From contig NW_014013006.1 in the NCBI RefSeq assembly GCF_000611645.1, positions 1-22,895 on the forward strand: a DNA stretch of 22,895 bases, written 5' to 3'. The notes under the pieces are model-generated. The model was not told where the DNA came from and searched no databases. It saw only the letters and a program-made list of their open reading frames with translations. The position numbers were made by a program, and so were the translations under genes. Positions within the stretch are counted from its first letter, which is position 1. Every line of letters begins with the position of its first letter. Source of the stretch: Monoraphidium neglectum (taxonomy: Eukaryota; Chlorophyta; Chlorophyceae; Sphaeropleales; Selenastraceae). This document shows positions 9,616-19,122 of this stretch, one piece after another.

Positions 9616-11321
9616 TATCGTTTCTCAGACCGATACCTTTTGTAGTGCCTGAATTTTATACAAGGCTTTGTTTGAAAAAAGGGCAGCCACCCTGATGCCT
9701 GTACACGCATTTTCTACCCGTCGCTGCACGCTCCACCGGTCGTTCGGCAAGGGGTTCGTGCACTTTGCATCAGACAGGTTGCGGCTGCTTATTCACCGCG
9801 TTTACGGCGCGTCTCGTCAAGCAGCGCCCATCTCGTCCCAGTCCCCTGGCCGCTCCCCTGGCCGCTTGCACACCCGCGCGCCCGGAACTGGGCAACCGAG
9901 GCCAGGTCGTACCCTAGCCATGCCGGAGGTGCCAGCTGCCAACGCTGACACTCTCAGCCCCTTCCACTGTGGGGAGCAGCACGTGCAGCGCAGGGCCGGC
10001 GTGCGCGACAGGACCGAGGATGTCGGTGAGCGGCCAGGCCTGCGCCGCTACGCTCGCTGTTCGCAGGAATTCAAGTTTTGCAGTTCCAGTCCCAGTGGTC
10101 CTGCCCATGCGCAAGCCATTCATAATGAGACGAACGGATACGCCGCATTCACCTTGCATGACCGTTGGCGGATGTGCCTATGCACATGACACAATGCCAG
10201 CTTGCCAAAAGCCATGACCTGCTTTGGGCCCGGGCGCACTGTGCAGGTCGCCGCTTCATCCGTCCGTTCATGCCAGACCAGCACCGCGAGTTTTACGCAG
10301 AGCTGGTGAGCCCCGGAAAAGTTGATGGACCGCACGGCATCGCCGCTGTGTGCGCCTCCAGTTGCTTCTTGCCCTGTCGGCCGTCCTGTCAGCCCAAGGC
10401 GGCAGTTGGTGGGGTCGCAAGTGTGCTGCAAAGGGATGACGGTGCTGCGCTGGCTTGCACCTGAATCCTGCCACTGGCAAACATCGTTTCAACATTCATC
10501 AAACGAGCGCATGGGTGCACGCCAGGCAGACGCCACCATGCACAGTCTCCACAAGGAGTCACCACAGGGGCAGCAGCCGAGAGACTGACCCATTCACCTT
10601 GCAGCCGCCCGCCGTCCACCAATCCCAGATGTTATTCTTTGTGGGCAGCGTGGACGCGGAGGGGCGCCCCTGGGCCTCAGCGCTTTTTGGCCGCCCGGGA
10701 TTTGTCTCTTCGCCAGACCCCCACCACCTTGTCATTGCGCCTGGCAGCCGCAACGCCGCAGGTCTGTGGGGGAAGCACAAGCGGCACCCATTGTACGTAT
10801 TGAGGCCAGAAGACAAGAGAAGGTGGCGACGTGTCGACGGCAGGGGACTGGGTTGTTAGGCGGCGCTCAACATCCAAAATCAGGGCTGGCTTCATTCCGC
10901 TGCGGTTGGCCCGCTCGGCTAAGCTGCTTCTGTGCCCGCCACGCATAGGTCACAAGGCACCCTCCCAGCACCCAATCAATGTTCTCGTGCTGCTACGCAA
11001 AACAATGCACTGCAGACCCAGTCAACCTGGCCGTGGGGTCCAAGGTGGGCGCACTGGGCCTGCAGCTCCACACCCGCCGCCGCAACCGCGTCAACGGCAC
11101 AGTGGTGGCCGCCACCCCTGAGGGCGGGCTGCTGCTGCAGGCCGACCAGTCGTTTGGCAACTGCCCAAAGTACATCCAGGTGGGGGGTGGGACTGGGTTC
11201 CCCAGTAAGGGCCCATTTCCTTCATCCTGCAACACGCAGCGCCATAGCAGCCAAGCGCACCTGGACAGGTGCTGCACCGCTTGTGCAACAAAAGGCGTTC
11301 TCGCCTCGCCTCCGGATGTGC

Positions 11322-11324
<3 letters not shown>

Positions 11325-11366
<42 letters not shown>
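11325..11366 (+). repeat. (CTG)14 microsatellite in intron 4 of copy B
   Basis: Fourteen uninterrupted CTG triplets, against six in copy A, about 70 nt upstream of the 3' splice site. Confidence 0.92.
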
Positions 11367-11369
<3 letters not shown>

Positions 11370-11525
11370 CTCTCTCCATCGTGCTTCCATCGACCCCCAC
11401 TTCGTCATCCCCCCTCGATGTGCTGCCGCCATCAGACGCGTGACATCACTCTGGACGAGGACCGCCTGGCAGCCCACCACGCTGCCTCCGCCGGCGCGCA
11501 GCTGACGGCCACGGCCAGCCCCTCG

Positions 11526-11552
11526 CAGCAGCAGCAGCAGCAGCAGCAGCAG
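11526..11552 (+). repeat. (CAG)9 in exon 5 of copy B
   Basis: Nine CAG codons, the same number as in copy A, located 160 nt downstream of the intronic CTG tract and across the acceptor at 11435/11436. Confidence 0.92.
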
Positions 11553-11937
11553 CGTGGCGCCGGCGCCCTGGGCCGGCGGCAGCGGGCGCTCATAGCGGGC
11601 GCCGACACCTTCCTGCTGGCAACGTGCCTGCCGCCAGGGCGCGAGGAGGTGAGGGCCCCCAGGGTGAGGGGCCTGCACATGCTTGAACTGACCTCCAGGC
11701 GGCCTTTCCTATATTCCTGCTTTCTGAACCACCCATACATGCGGCTGGTGGAGTTTCTGGCTGCGGCAAGTTGGCCAACGCATGATTGCGCCCAACACCC
11801 GCACCGCCCGCGAGCAGGGGGACGGCACCGCGGGCCCTGCCCGCACGGCGGCCACCGGCTGCGATGTGTCCCACCGCGGTGGTCCCGCCGGCTTTGTGGA
11901 AATTGACGAGGCAGGCCTGCTCCTCGCTGACGTGGCC

Positions 11938-11940
11938 TGA
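11938..11940 (+). other. Premature in-frame stop in copy B exon 6
   Basis: TGA is in phase with exon start 11818 (40 codons in). In copy A the same bases read across the frame as part of TGGCCGGAC (Trp-Pro-Asp). It results from the upstream 4-nt insertion. Confidence 0.85.
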
Positions 11941-14186
11941 CTACGTTGGCAACAACTTCTTCAACAGTCTGGGTGGGTCTCGGGGTTCTTGGTGGAAGTC
12001 AGCTGTTGCTGACATTGTATCCAGTTGTTCCATACGCTCTTGCTGTTTCCTTCAAGTCGGCTTGCTGCACACTGCTGTGTGGGTGTCCTCAAGGCTGGTG
12101 ACCACAGCAAAGGGTGAGACATCCCCCCCGTTCCTCCCGCACAACGCAGGCAACATCACCGCCAACCCGGCAAGCGGTCTGCTTTTCATCGACTGGCTGA
12201 CGGGTGACACCCTGCAGGTCGCGGGGGAGGCGGTTGTTGACTACGACGACACGTCACTGCCGGGGGCGCAGCGCACCCTGAACTTTCAGGTGAGCGGGTG
12301 TTTACGGTACTGTAGAAGACAAACATGCACTTGGGCCGAGACAGCCGGGTGCACCAACAGAGGGGCAATTCACAGCTGCTGGGCGGGCACGCGCTCGTGC
12401 GTCCCATTCGTTGAGGTGCCGAGGAGGACAGGCAGCCTGAACAGGCCGCATCCCCCATCCCTGCTCGAGGCAAAAAGGCCACAGCCCACGCCGCTGATGC
12501 CGGCCCGCGCACGCCTTGCCACAGGTGCGCGAGTGGCTTCACACGCCTGCTGCGCTGCCGATCCGGCCGGCGCCCGTTATCGAGCCCAGCCCCTACAACC
12601 CGCGCCTGCTGGCCGGCGCCGGGCCCGCGCCCAAGCCTGTGCGGCTGGTGCGTGTGGCCCTGGAGGCGGAGGGCATCAAGACGGTGAGGCGCTCTCGGGC
12701 CAGCCTGCTGTAGTGTCGATTGCACTGCAAGCCTTCTTGCCTGTTGGGGTGTATTGCGTGAACTCGTTGCATCCACACCGCTGCAAAGAACAGGCCAGAT
12801 GCCGCAGAACTTCGTGGTTGTGCGGCAACCTCGTGCTGCGGCCACAATGTACACTGCCGCCGCACCTGAAGCACGTTGCACCGCCTCTGTGATCCTTCTT
12901 ACGATTCTCCATTGTTGATCACGTTTATTGCTGTTGTGTTTTCAAACCTCTCACATCCCAAACCCGGCAGTACGAGTTTGAGGCCCCCCCGTCCATGCGG
13001 TACAGCCCCGGCCAGTTTGCATCGTTTGACTTCACGGTTGACCAGGGAGGGGGGACGCGGTCCGTCATCAACCGCATCTGGACCATCAGCAGCCACCCGG
13101 AGGAGACGGCGGCAAGGTGGGCAAAGGCGGCGCAAAGGCGGCGCTCCCGTCGGCTCTTCCTGGCTGGCAGGGGTGCTGCTCACGCACCCAGGGGTGTGGG
13201 CTGTGTCCGGGCGCGCACCTCTTTGTGCTCGTGTAGAGTCTGCATGGAATGGCAGACATACACACGATACACTGGCAACCGTGGCGGGTTGTGGCGACTG
13301 TGGCGGACGTGCAAATCAGCCATCGACGTCACCGGTGCATCCCTGCCCCTGCCTGGGTCGCCTTTGTCCCACCACTTTCGCAGCGGGCGCTTCTCCATCA
13401 CCGTTAAGCGCGCCGGCCTCGTGTCAAGCCTGCTGTTTGATTCCGCGACTCCCGGTGACGCGGTGGCGTTCCGAGGGGTGGGCGGCAGCTTCACGACCGT
13501 GACCAACAGCACCCGGCCTGCCCTGCTCGTGGCAGGTGGCATCGGTGAGCGGCTTTCTGCTGGTATTCCTGAAGGGCGGCCATGGGCTTCATGTGCTGTG
13601 CCGCCAGCAAGTACAGCATGTTGCGCGTTGCCTCCCACAGTGGAGCGTCCCCCGCTTCCCCTAATGCACACAAGCTAACCTCTGCGGCCCCCCAACTTTC
13701 TCTGATTCATGGTGCTGCCTGGCGCCGCTCCTGACCCCTCGTGCCCCCTCACTCGGCGCCTCCCCCAAACCTGCTGGCGGACCCCAGGCATCACCCCCCT
13801 GCGCGTCATGTTCAAGCAGCTGCTGTCCGAGGGCCGCGCCGCCACGCTGCTCTACTCCGTGCGCAGCCCCCACGAGGCCGCCTTCCTGCAGGAGCTCACC
13901 AAGCTGGCCCAGGCGCAGGCCGGCGCTGCCGACGCCGGCGCCGACGCTGGGGGCGGTGCCAAGGAGCCGCCCCGCGCCGCCGTCGTGGCCACGGTCACTG
14001 GCAGCGCAAACAGGGCCTGGCGCGGGCGGCGCGGGAGGATTGATGAGGCATTGGTGCGGGAGGTGGCAGGCGGCGGCGGCCTGGCGGGTTGGGAGGTGTA
14101 CATGTGCGGGCCGGAGGCGTTCATGGCGGCGATGGAGGGGGTCCTGGTGGGCTGCCCACATTCGCACCGAGAGCTTCAGCTTCTGA

Positions 14187-15635
14187 CGTCGCTGGGTCGC
14201 ACCGCACCAGCTTTTACACAGTACAATACGGTTGTGTTACCATACAGGTGCTGCTGCACAGGCCGGTATGCTTCCTTACCGCTGATGGGAGTGGGTGTGT
14301 GCTTGAAGCTTGCTTCCTGCCTACCGCAAGCCGTTCTGAAGCTGTTGTGCCGACCTCTTTGCGCATGACGCCGTGGAGTGCGTCCACGATTGACGTGGAA
14401 AGGTGCAGTTATATGTTTCTTTTACTATGTTTTGCAACAAATGTGAATGTGTACAACAGCGCAACCGCTGCGTGCACACGAAGTGTCTTGAAGCCTCTGA
14501 CCCCACTTTGCCGTGGTGGCCGTGGACTGTGCCAGCATTTCTTGTTGCTGTACAACACCGTAAATTTCGTGAGCCTGCCTGCTGTTTGAAGATTTCCACC
14601 GATCACCACAGTATTAGTGCTTGCAATTGAGCAAATCACTGCTTTGTAAGTCATGAAGTTCATCTTGCAATCTCCTTGTGAGACCAGCTTGGGCAAACTT
14701 CAGCAGAATTTGGAGGCTCCGTGTAGTCATAATGGCATGTTGGAGGCCGCTTGACGAGCATATCACACGATCCTGTTGAATGCAAGCGGGTTCAGCAAAC
14801 CACACATTCATTTCTGTGGTGAAAAGGAGTTCAGTCCGGACCCTGCTCATTGCAAATCCAGGCATTGCGGCAAGCAGCATGCTGGACTGGGGTCGCCCTT
14901 GGCCTCCCTTAGTAAACGTGTTGGACAAGAGAAACGTACTGGCGTTTTCACGGGCACGTAATCATGGGTTTGCAGTACTTGCGTTGGCAAACGACAGCAG
15001 TGCTGGCGTCCGTGCAATAGCATGCTAACATGCAAGCAGGATGGGAATTTGTGCATACACATGCCTGCCTTGAAATTGAAGTGTGTGATCCAGCATCACA
15101 AAGGGGCATGCTGCTTTTTTGCCGTCGGCCGCCCCGGGAGCAGCAGGGACGTTTCCTCACCGGTCGCATGCAGCACAGTGCGAGCGGCCGCTCTGCGTCA
15201 TGCAATGCGAGTGTGTCCGTCACTCCATGTGGTGCCGTCCCACGTTGCAGTCTTTACGGTAGTGTATGCACACACTAAGCGTGCAGCATGGTATAATACC
15301 ATACTGTAGTCTGCGATACCGTCGCTGCACCTGACCCTGCGAGAACCAGCCGCTCGTGAGCAGCTGGTGCCCTTGTCTAGCCGGCTCGCCGGCCTGACAT
15401 GGATGAGAAGACGTGCAATCATGCAAAGTTGCACAGGGCCAAAGGCGAGCAGGTGCGCGGACTGGCGCCAAAATCGTCGCAAGAGCTCGGGCGTCGTTAC
15501 ATACAAGATTTTGAGTATTTTATATTCGTTGTAATTGCTGGGGTTGCTGTTCGCCGGGCAGGAGAGTCAGCCTATGGCGCGCCACTTCAAGCCGCTGCAG
15601 TGGCTGATGCTTTTGCTCACAGCGCGCGCTTCACC
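14187..15635. other. 3' flank of copy B and promoter region of the next gene
   Basis: No credible exon was found. The part up to about 15012 is homologous to 8749-9583, includes the conserved TCCACG-N5-CGTGGA hairpin (14383-14399) and a TGTAA box at 14645-14649. From 15013 onward the sequence is single copy and leads into the glycosidase-like gene. A perfect palindrome, ATGGTAT-A-ATACCAT, lies at 15288-15302. Confidence 0.55.
15288..15302. promoter_or_regulatory. Palindrome ATGGTAT-A-ATACCAT
   Basis: A 7-bp perfect inverted repeat around one base, about 390 nt upstream of the next start codon. It could be an operator-like site or chance; no family is recognised. Confidence 0.3.
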
Positions 15636-15689
15636 ATGACCCAACTTTCCTCGCCACAGGCAGCCCCTTCAGCGGTACACGACCATGCA

Positions 15690-17832
15690 ATGACAGCTGC
15701 GCGCAAACGCCCGCGGCTGGCGGTGCTGCTGCTGTCGGCGGTGCTAGCCGCCTTGCTGCCCCGCTTGACTGAGGCCGGCCTGGACATGCGGCTTCGTTTG
15801 GGCGTGCCGTTTGCGTTCAACCCATCGGTGCGCGCGCGTGAAGCCGCAATTGCTTTGCTGCGTCCTGGCGGCCGCAGCTGGCCTCCATCCTTGTGCCCGC
15901 AAGCAGCGGCATGCATCCGTCTCTGGAACGCGGTCACAAACTCGAGACAGCAACAATGTGCACTCAAAGCAGTCGGCGACGCAGTCCACGGCCCCAACAC
16001 ACGTGCTGCCGCAGGTCATAGCACTCCCTGAGGGCGGCTACCTGACAACTGCGCGCACCGCCTACATGAAAGGTGCACATTCGCGCGCCCGCTGCCGCTC
16101 CCCTACGCCCTGCAACTCTCCTCCCCGTCGTGCCTCCAGCACCAAAGACTCGCTGCACCACTGCAGCAGCGCTCTGCGTGGACGGGAGCACCACCCTTGC
16201 CTGCCCTGGGACCTCTGCTTGCCTGACCCCCCATCACAACAACGGTCAAGTAGTCGGCATGCCTCTCAAGCGCTTAGCCCTCCCCCCCCATTCGTCCCCC
16301 TCCCCTCTCCAGGCGTTGCGGGCCGCTGGTGGTGGATCAACAGCGCCTACATCTGCCGCGACACCGACATCAACTTCCCCCAGCCCGCCTGCCGCCGCTA
16401 CGACCCCTTCGGCGGCCGCTTCCAGGAGTGCATGTGGCGGGGCCTCGTGGACACGCGCGGGATAGAGGACCCGAAGCTCTTTGTGTGGCCGGGGCGCGGC
16501 GTGTACGCGGTCTTCAACCGAAAGCCCCGCGCCATCGCCCGCCCCGACGCCGTGCTCGCCTACGGCACCCCGCCCGCCCCCGAGGCCTGCCCGGACGACG
16601 AGCCCTGGCTGCAGCAGTTCATCGCCGCGGTGCGGCCCAGCGCCGGCGCCGGCGAGTGGGCGCTGCGGGAGCCGGTGGCGCTGCGGGTGACGGTGCCCGG
16701 CTTTTACGACGAGCAGCGGGCGAAGCGGCAGATTATAAAGGAGAAGAACTGGATGCCGCTCGTCGCGGACGACCGGCTCTACATGGTCCACTCCATCCAC
16801 CCGCAGCACCTGGTGTTCCAGATCGCTCGCGACGGCTCGACGCCGCGGCAGCTGGCGAGCAGCTGGCCGCCGCGGCTGGGGGCGCTGCTGGAGGGGCGCG
16901 ACGTGCACGGGGGGCCGCCGGCGGTGCACGTCACGGGGGCCATGCTGGAGGGCGCGGGCCTCGGTGGGGGTAGCAGCGGCAGTGGCGATGGCGTTGACAG
17001 CGGCGCAGGAGGCGGGCGGCGTCGCGGCTACCACCTTGGTGTGCTGCACTACTTCACAAAGAACGCCACCTGGAGCAAGACGCGCGGCAAAGACACAAAG
17101 GTGCGCGGTGCTGGGGAACGCCTGGGCAGTAGGGTTGCTCGAGTGGCTGGCTCGACCGCGGGGCTGTGCTGGGCCTGGCTCTGGCGGCGCGTTGTGCAAC
17201 CGCTGCAACGAACGGGGGCTGGCGACGACCCCTGCTTGATGGGGCCGCAGAATTGTTCGCCTTCAAGCCATGCGCCGTGCCAAAGCCCCGTCCCACTCCT
17301 TCATCGCCCAACCCACCGAAAACCCCTGCATCTGCACCCCTCCACCTAAACCCTCGCCCTGACCCTTCCCCAAACCCTGACCCTTAACCCCCTCCCGCCA
17401 ACCCTCCTGTCTCCCATGACCACACCGCAGTACTATTTCCACTACTTCTACAAGATGAGGGACGAGCCGCCCTTCGCGCCCTGCGCCCTGTCTGCCGAGA
17501 TACCGCTCGTCTTCCGCAGGGCGCGCCCCGCGGCCAATGGCGAGGCGCTGCGGCGGCAGCGCATCTGGAAGGACACGAGCCACACCGCCTTCGTGTCTGG
17601 CCTGCACCTGCAGGGGACGCAGCAGCAGAACCAGCGCGCCAACTCCTCGGCGTCGGCGGGGCGAGGCGGCGGTCACGGCGGAGGCAGGGGAGGGACCGGG
17701 GCGGGCGCGGCGGCGGGGTCTGAGCCGCGGCTTCTGGTGAGCTACGGATCCAGCGACATCGACGCGCGGCTGCAGATCCTGACGCTGCGGCAGCTGGAGG
17801 CCCTGTTCGCAGGCCTGCCAGACACGTGCTGA
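15690..17832 (+). CDS. Secretory-pathway beta-propeller protein, glycosidase/phosphorylase-like (GH130-like), 461 aa
   Basis: Four exons: 15690-15827, 16015-16072, 16313-17100, 17431-17832 (1386 nt, phases consistent). The N-terminus is basic then hydrophobic (RKRPRLAVLLLSAVLAALL, about residues 5-24), a signal peptide or type II signal anchor. An in-frame ATG at 15636 would add 18 residues and bury it, so 15690 is preferred. Motifs in order: NPSVIALPEGGY, GIEDPKLFVW (from 115), NRKP, KNWMPLV (from 210), LYMVHSIHPQHLVFQI, LGVLHYF, YYFHYFYKM, SHTAFVSGLHL, LLVSYGSSDIDARL. The spacing of an E-D-P-K/R-x-F motif, a K-N-W-x-P motif and a late Y-G-x-x-D motif resembles GH130-type mannoside phosphorylases and related beta-mannosyltransferases, with about one motif per blade. 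Low-complexity Gly/Ser loops interrupt exons 3 and 4. A wall- or glycoprotein-glycan role in the Golgi is inferred; catalytic type and substrate are unknown. TGTAA at 18602-18606 may end the transcript. Confidence 0.68.
17341..17400 (+). repeat. Degenerate telomere-like C-rich tract in intron 3 of the glycosidase-like gene
   Basis: Contains CCTAAACCCT at 17345-17354, CCAAACCCTGA and CCCTTAACCCC, variants of the plant/algal telomere unit CCCTAAA. It also serves as a pyrimidine-rich region before the acceptor at 17430. Confidence 0.4.
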
Positions 17833-19122
17833 GCGGAGCGGCATGGCGCGAGCCTGCCGCGAGCAGCGCCGCCGGGCCGCCGACAAGGCGGCGCAGGCCT
17901 CGGCTCTTGGGGGCGATGCCCTGCTGCGTTGGTTTGAGTTTTGGCCGTCTTCGACAACCGTCTAGGGCCCACGTATTGATCGCCTTGTGTGCCGTTCACC
18001 ACATCACTGATGTGCGCGCGTGCTTCAAACGCCCATTGCCCTGTGAGCGCGACGAACGGGCCGAGCATCACAGGCTTGGTCTGCCATTGCAGGTGCCAGG
18101 GGAGTGCGGCCACCGCAAGAAGAAATGCAGCGCCTGACCCAAAAACCACCTTTACCATAGAGTTCCTTCCTGCATCCTGCATTTCGAGCTGCTCACCAGA
18201 GCTCGTGTTTTTCAACCGTTTGACCGCCTGGAGGCATTGCTTCGCGTGCACACAACGCACACCACACCACCCATTGCGGCGAACGATTGGCAGCCCACAC
18301 GTTACTGCCCCCCGCCCCCCTTCCTCGCGTCTGGCGCGCATCCGCGCGAGACCCGCCATCATCGGCGCTCATTCTCGCGTGCAGCGCGCTTGCCCTTTGC
18401 TTTTGCTGTTCCGAGCCTTTGCTTGACAAGCACACAGAACCCCGGCACCATTTGCACACGCAGGTGCTGACTCACACGACGCTCACCTCACCAACGATTT
18501 GCCTGCTGCCGAAACGAGCTCTGCCGTGCTGAGCGTGGCACACCCTTGCACCGCTGCGCAGGCTGCACCCGTCTGCACGGGGTTTGATTTTGGGTTTTAT
18601 TTGTAAGCTCGCAAGCTCTTTGCTCGACGGGACGGCTCCTGGTTGGCAACCAGCAAATAAATTACTATCAAGTATGGAAAGAGGGAAGTGGGTTGGGGGT
18701 TTGCCGCCCGGCGACGCCCTGGAAGCTGGCTGCAGAACTGCAATCCAGCAGATGAACGCATGTACACGAGCCACGAAACTGGCGGCAGATAAAGCCAATG
18801 CATGCTGCAATGAGGCTGCCGGCAAAGCAATGGAGGGTGTGCTCGTGGGCGGCGAGGAGGCATGCGGGCACCTCGTGCCTTGTAAACCGGCAGCGGCGCC
18901 GTGCGGAGAGGGGCAAGTCACAAGATTTGGCGCGCTCTTGACAGGCCATCGCAGCAGGTTGTTTTCAGGGCACAAAGCGTTCACACGTCCCGGCAGCTTG
19001 CGAGGCACAGGCGCACCGACGCGACTGCACCAACAAAAAAACCCACGAAACCGCCCCCGTACATGCGCGTTCGGGATCAGCCCCTGCACGACGGCGACAT
19101 CACCATGACGTCACGTCAACGC
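17833..19122. other. Convergent intergenic region between the glycosidase-like gene and SKI8
   Basis: 1.29 kb without a supported gene. A plus-strand open frame at 18584-19108 has no recognisable domain, no codon-bias signal and overlaps the expected 3' UTRs. TGTAA occurs at 18602-18606 (+). TGACGTCA lies at 19106-19113, 10 nt beyond the SKI8 stop. Confidence 0.55.

Larger units (their letters stand above)
9695..14186 (+). pseudogene. Copy B of the PNPOx-like/ferredoxin-reductase-like gene, disrupted by two frameshifts
   Basis: Segments equivalent to the copy A exons: 9695-10025, 10247-10305, 10629-10761, 11016-11179, 11436-11648, 11818-11972, 12150-12289, 12525-12683, 12971-13116, 13384-13544, 13788-14186. 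All GT-AG junctions are kept and ten exons match copy A in phase. Exon 6 is 155 nt instead of 151: an extra CGCT after GCCTGCTCCT shifts the frame and gives an in-frame TGA at 11938-11940, codon 341, just after the CDVSHRGG motif. Exon 11 has an in-frame loss of 9 nt in the variable loop and a 14-nt loss near the end, which would replace the conserved IHTESFSF terminus by an unrelated tail running to 14368. The shifts do not compensate. A truncated 340-residue protein would keep part of the split barrel and lose the whole FAD/NAD module. Substitutions otherwise leave the frame open, so inactivation is recent; an assembly error must be excluded. Confidence 0.83.
9584..15012 (+). repeat. Tandem duplication, unit 2 (about 5.43 kb)
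   Basis: Directly adjacent, same orientation and same order as unit 1. It starts at the AAGCCCCAACGG sequence at about 9586 and ends near GGCAAACGACAGCAGTGCTGG. Unit length is nearly the same as unit 1 despite small indels in most introns. Confidence 0.85.

Noticed and set aside
11325..11366. Poly-Leu or poly-Ala coding in the CTG tract
   Set aside because: The tract is inside intron 4, between a conserved GT donor and AG acceptor, and copy A has a different repeat number there without a frame effect on the protein.
9695..14368. Copy B as a second functional full-length flavoenzyme
   Set aside because: The in-frame TGA at 11938 and the exon 11 frameshift do not compensate each other, and no alternative splice sites that remove the insertion were seen.
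4153..15012. Transposable element as the cause of the repeated units
   Set aside because: No terminal inverted repeats, LTRs, target-site duplication or transposase/reverse-transcriptase sequence was found; introns are present in both copies, which rules out retroposition.
18584..19108. 174-codon plus-strand open frame in the convergent intergenic region
   Set aside because: No domain, no upstream exon or codon-bias support, and it lies where the 3' UTRs of two genes should be.
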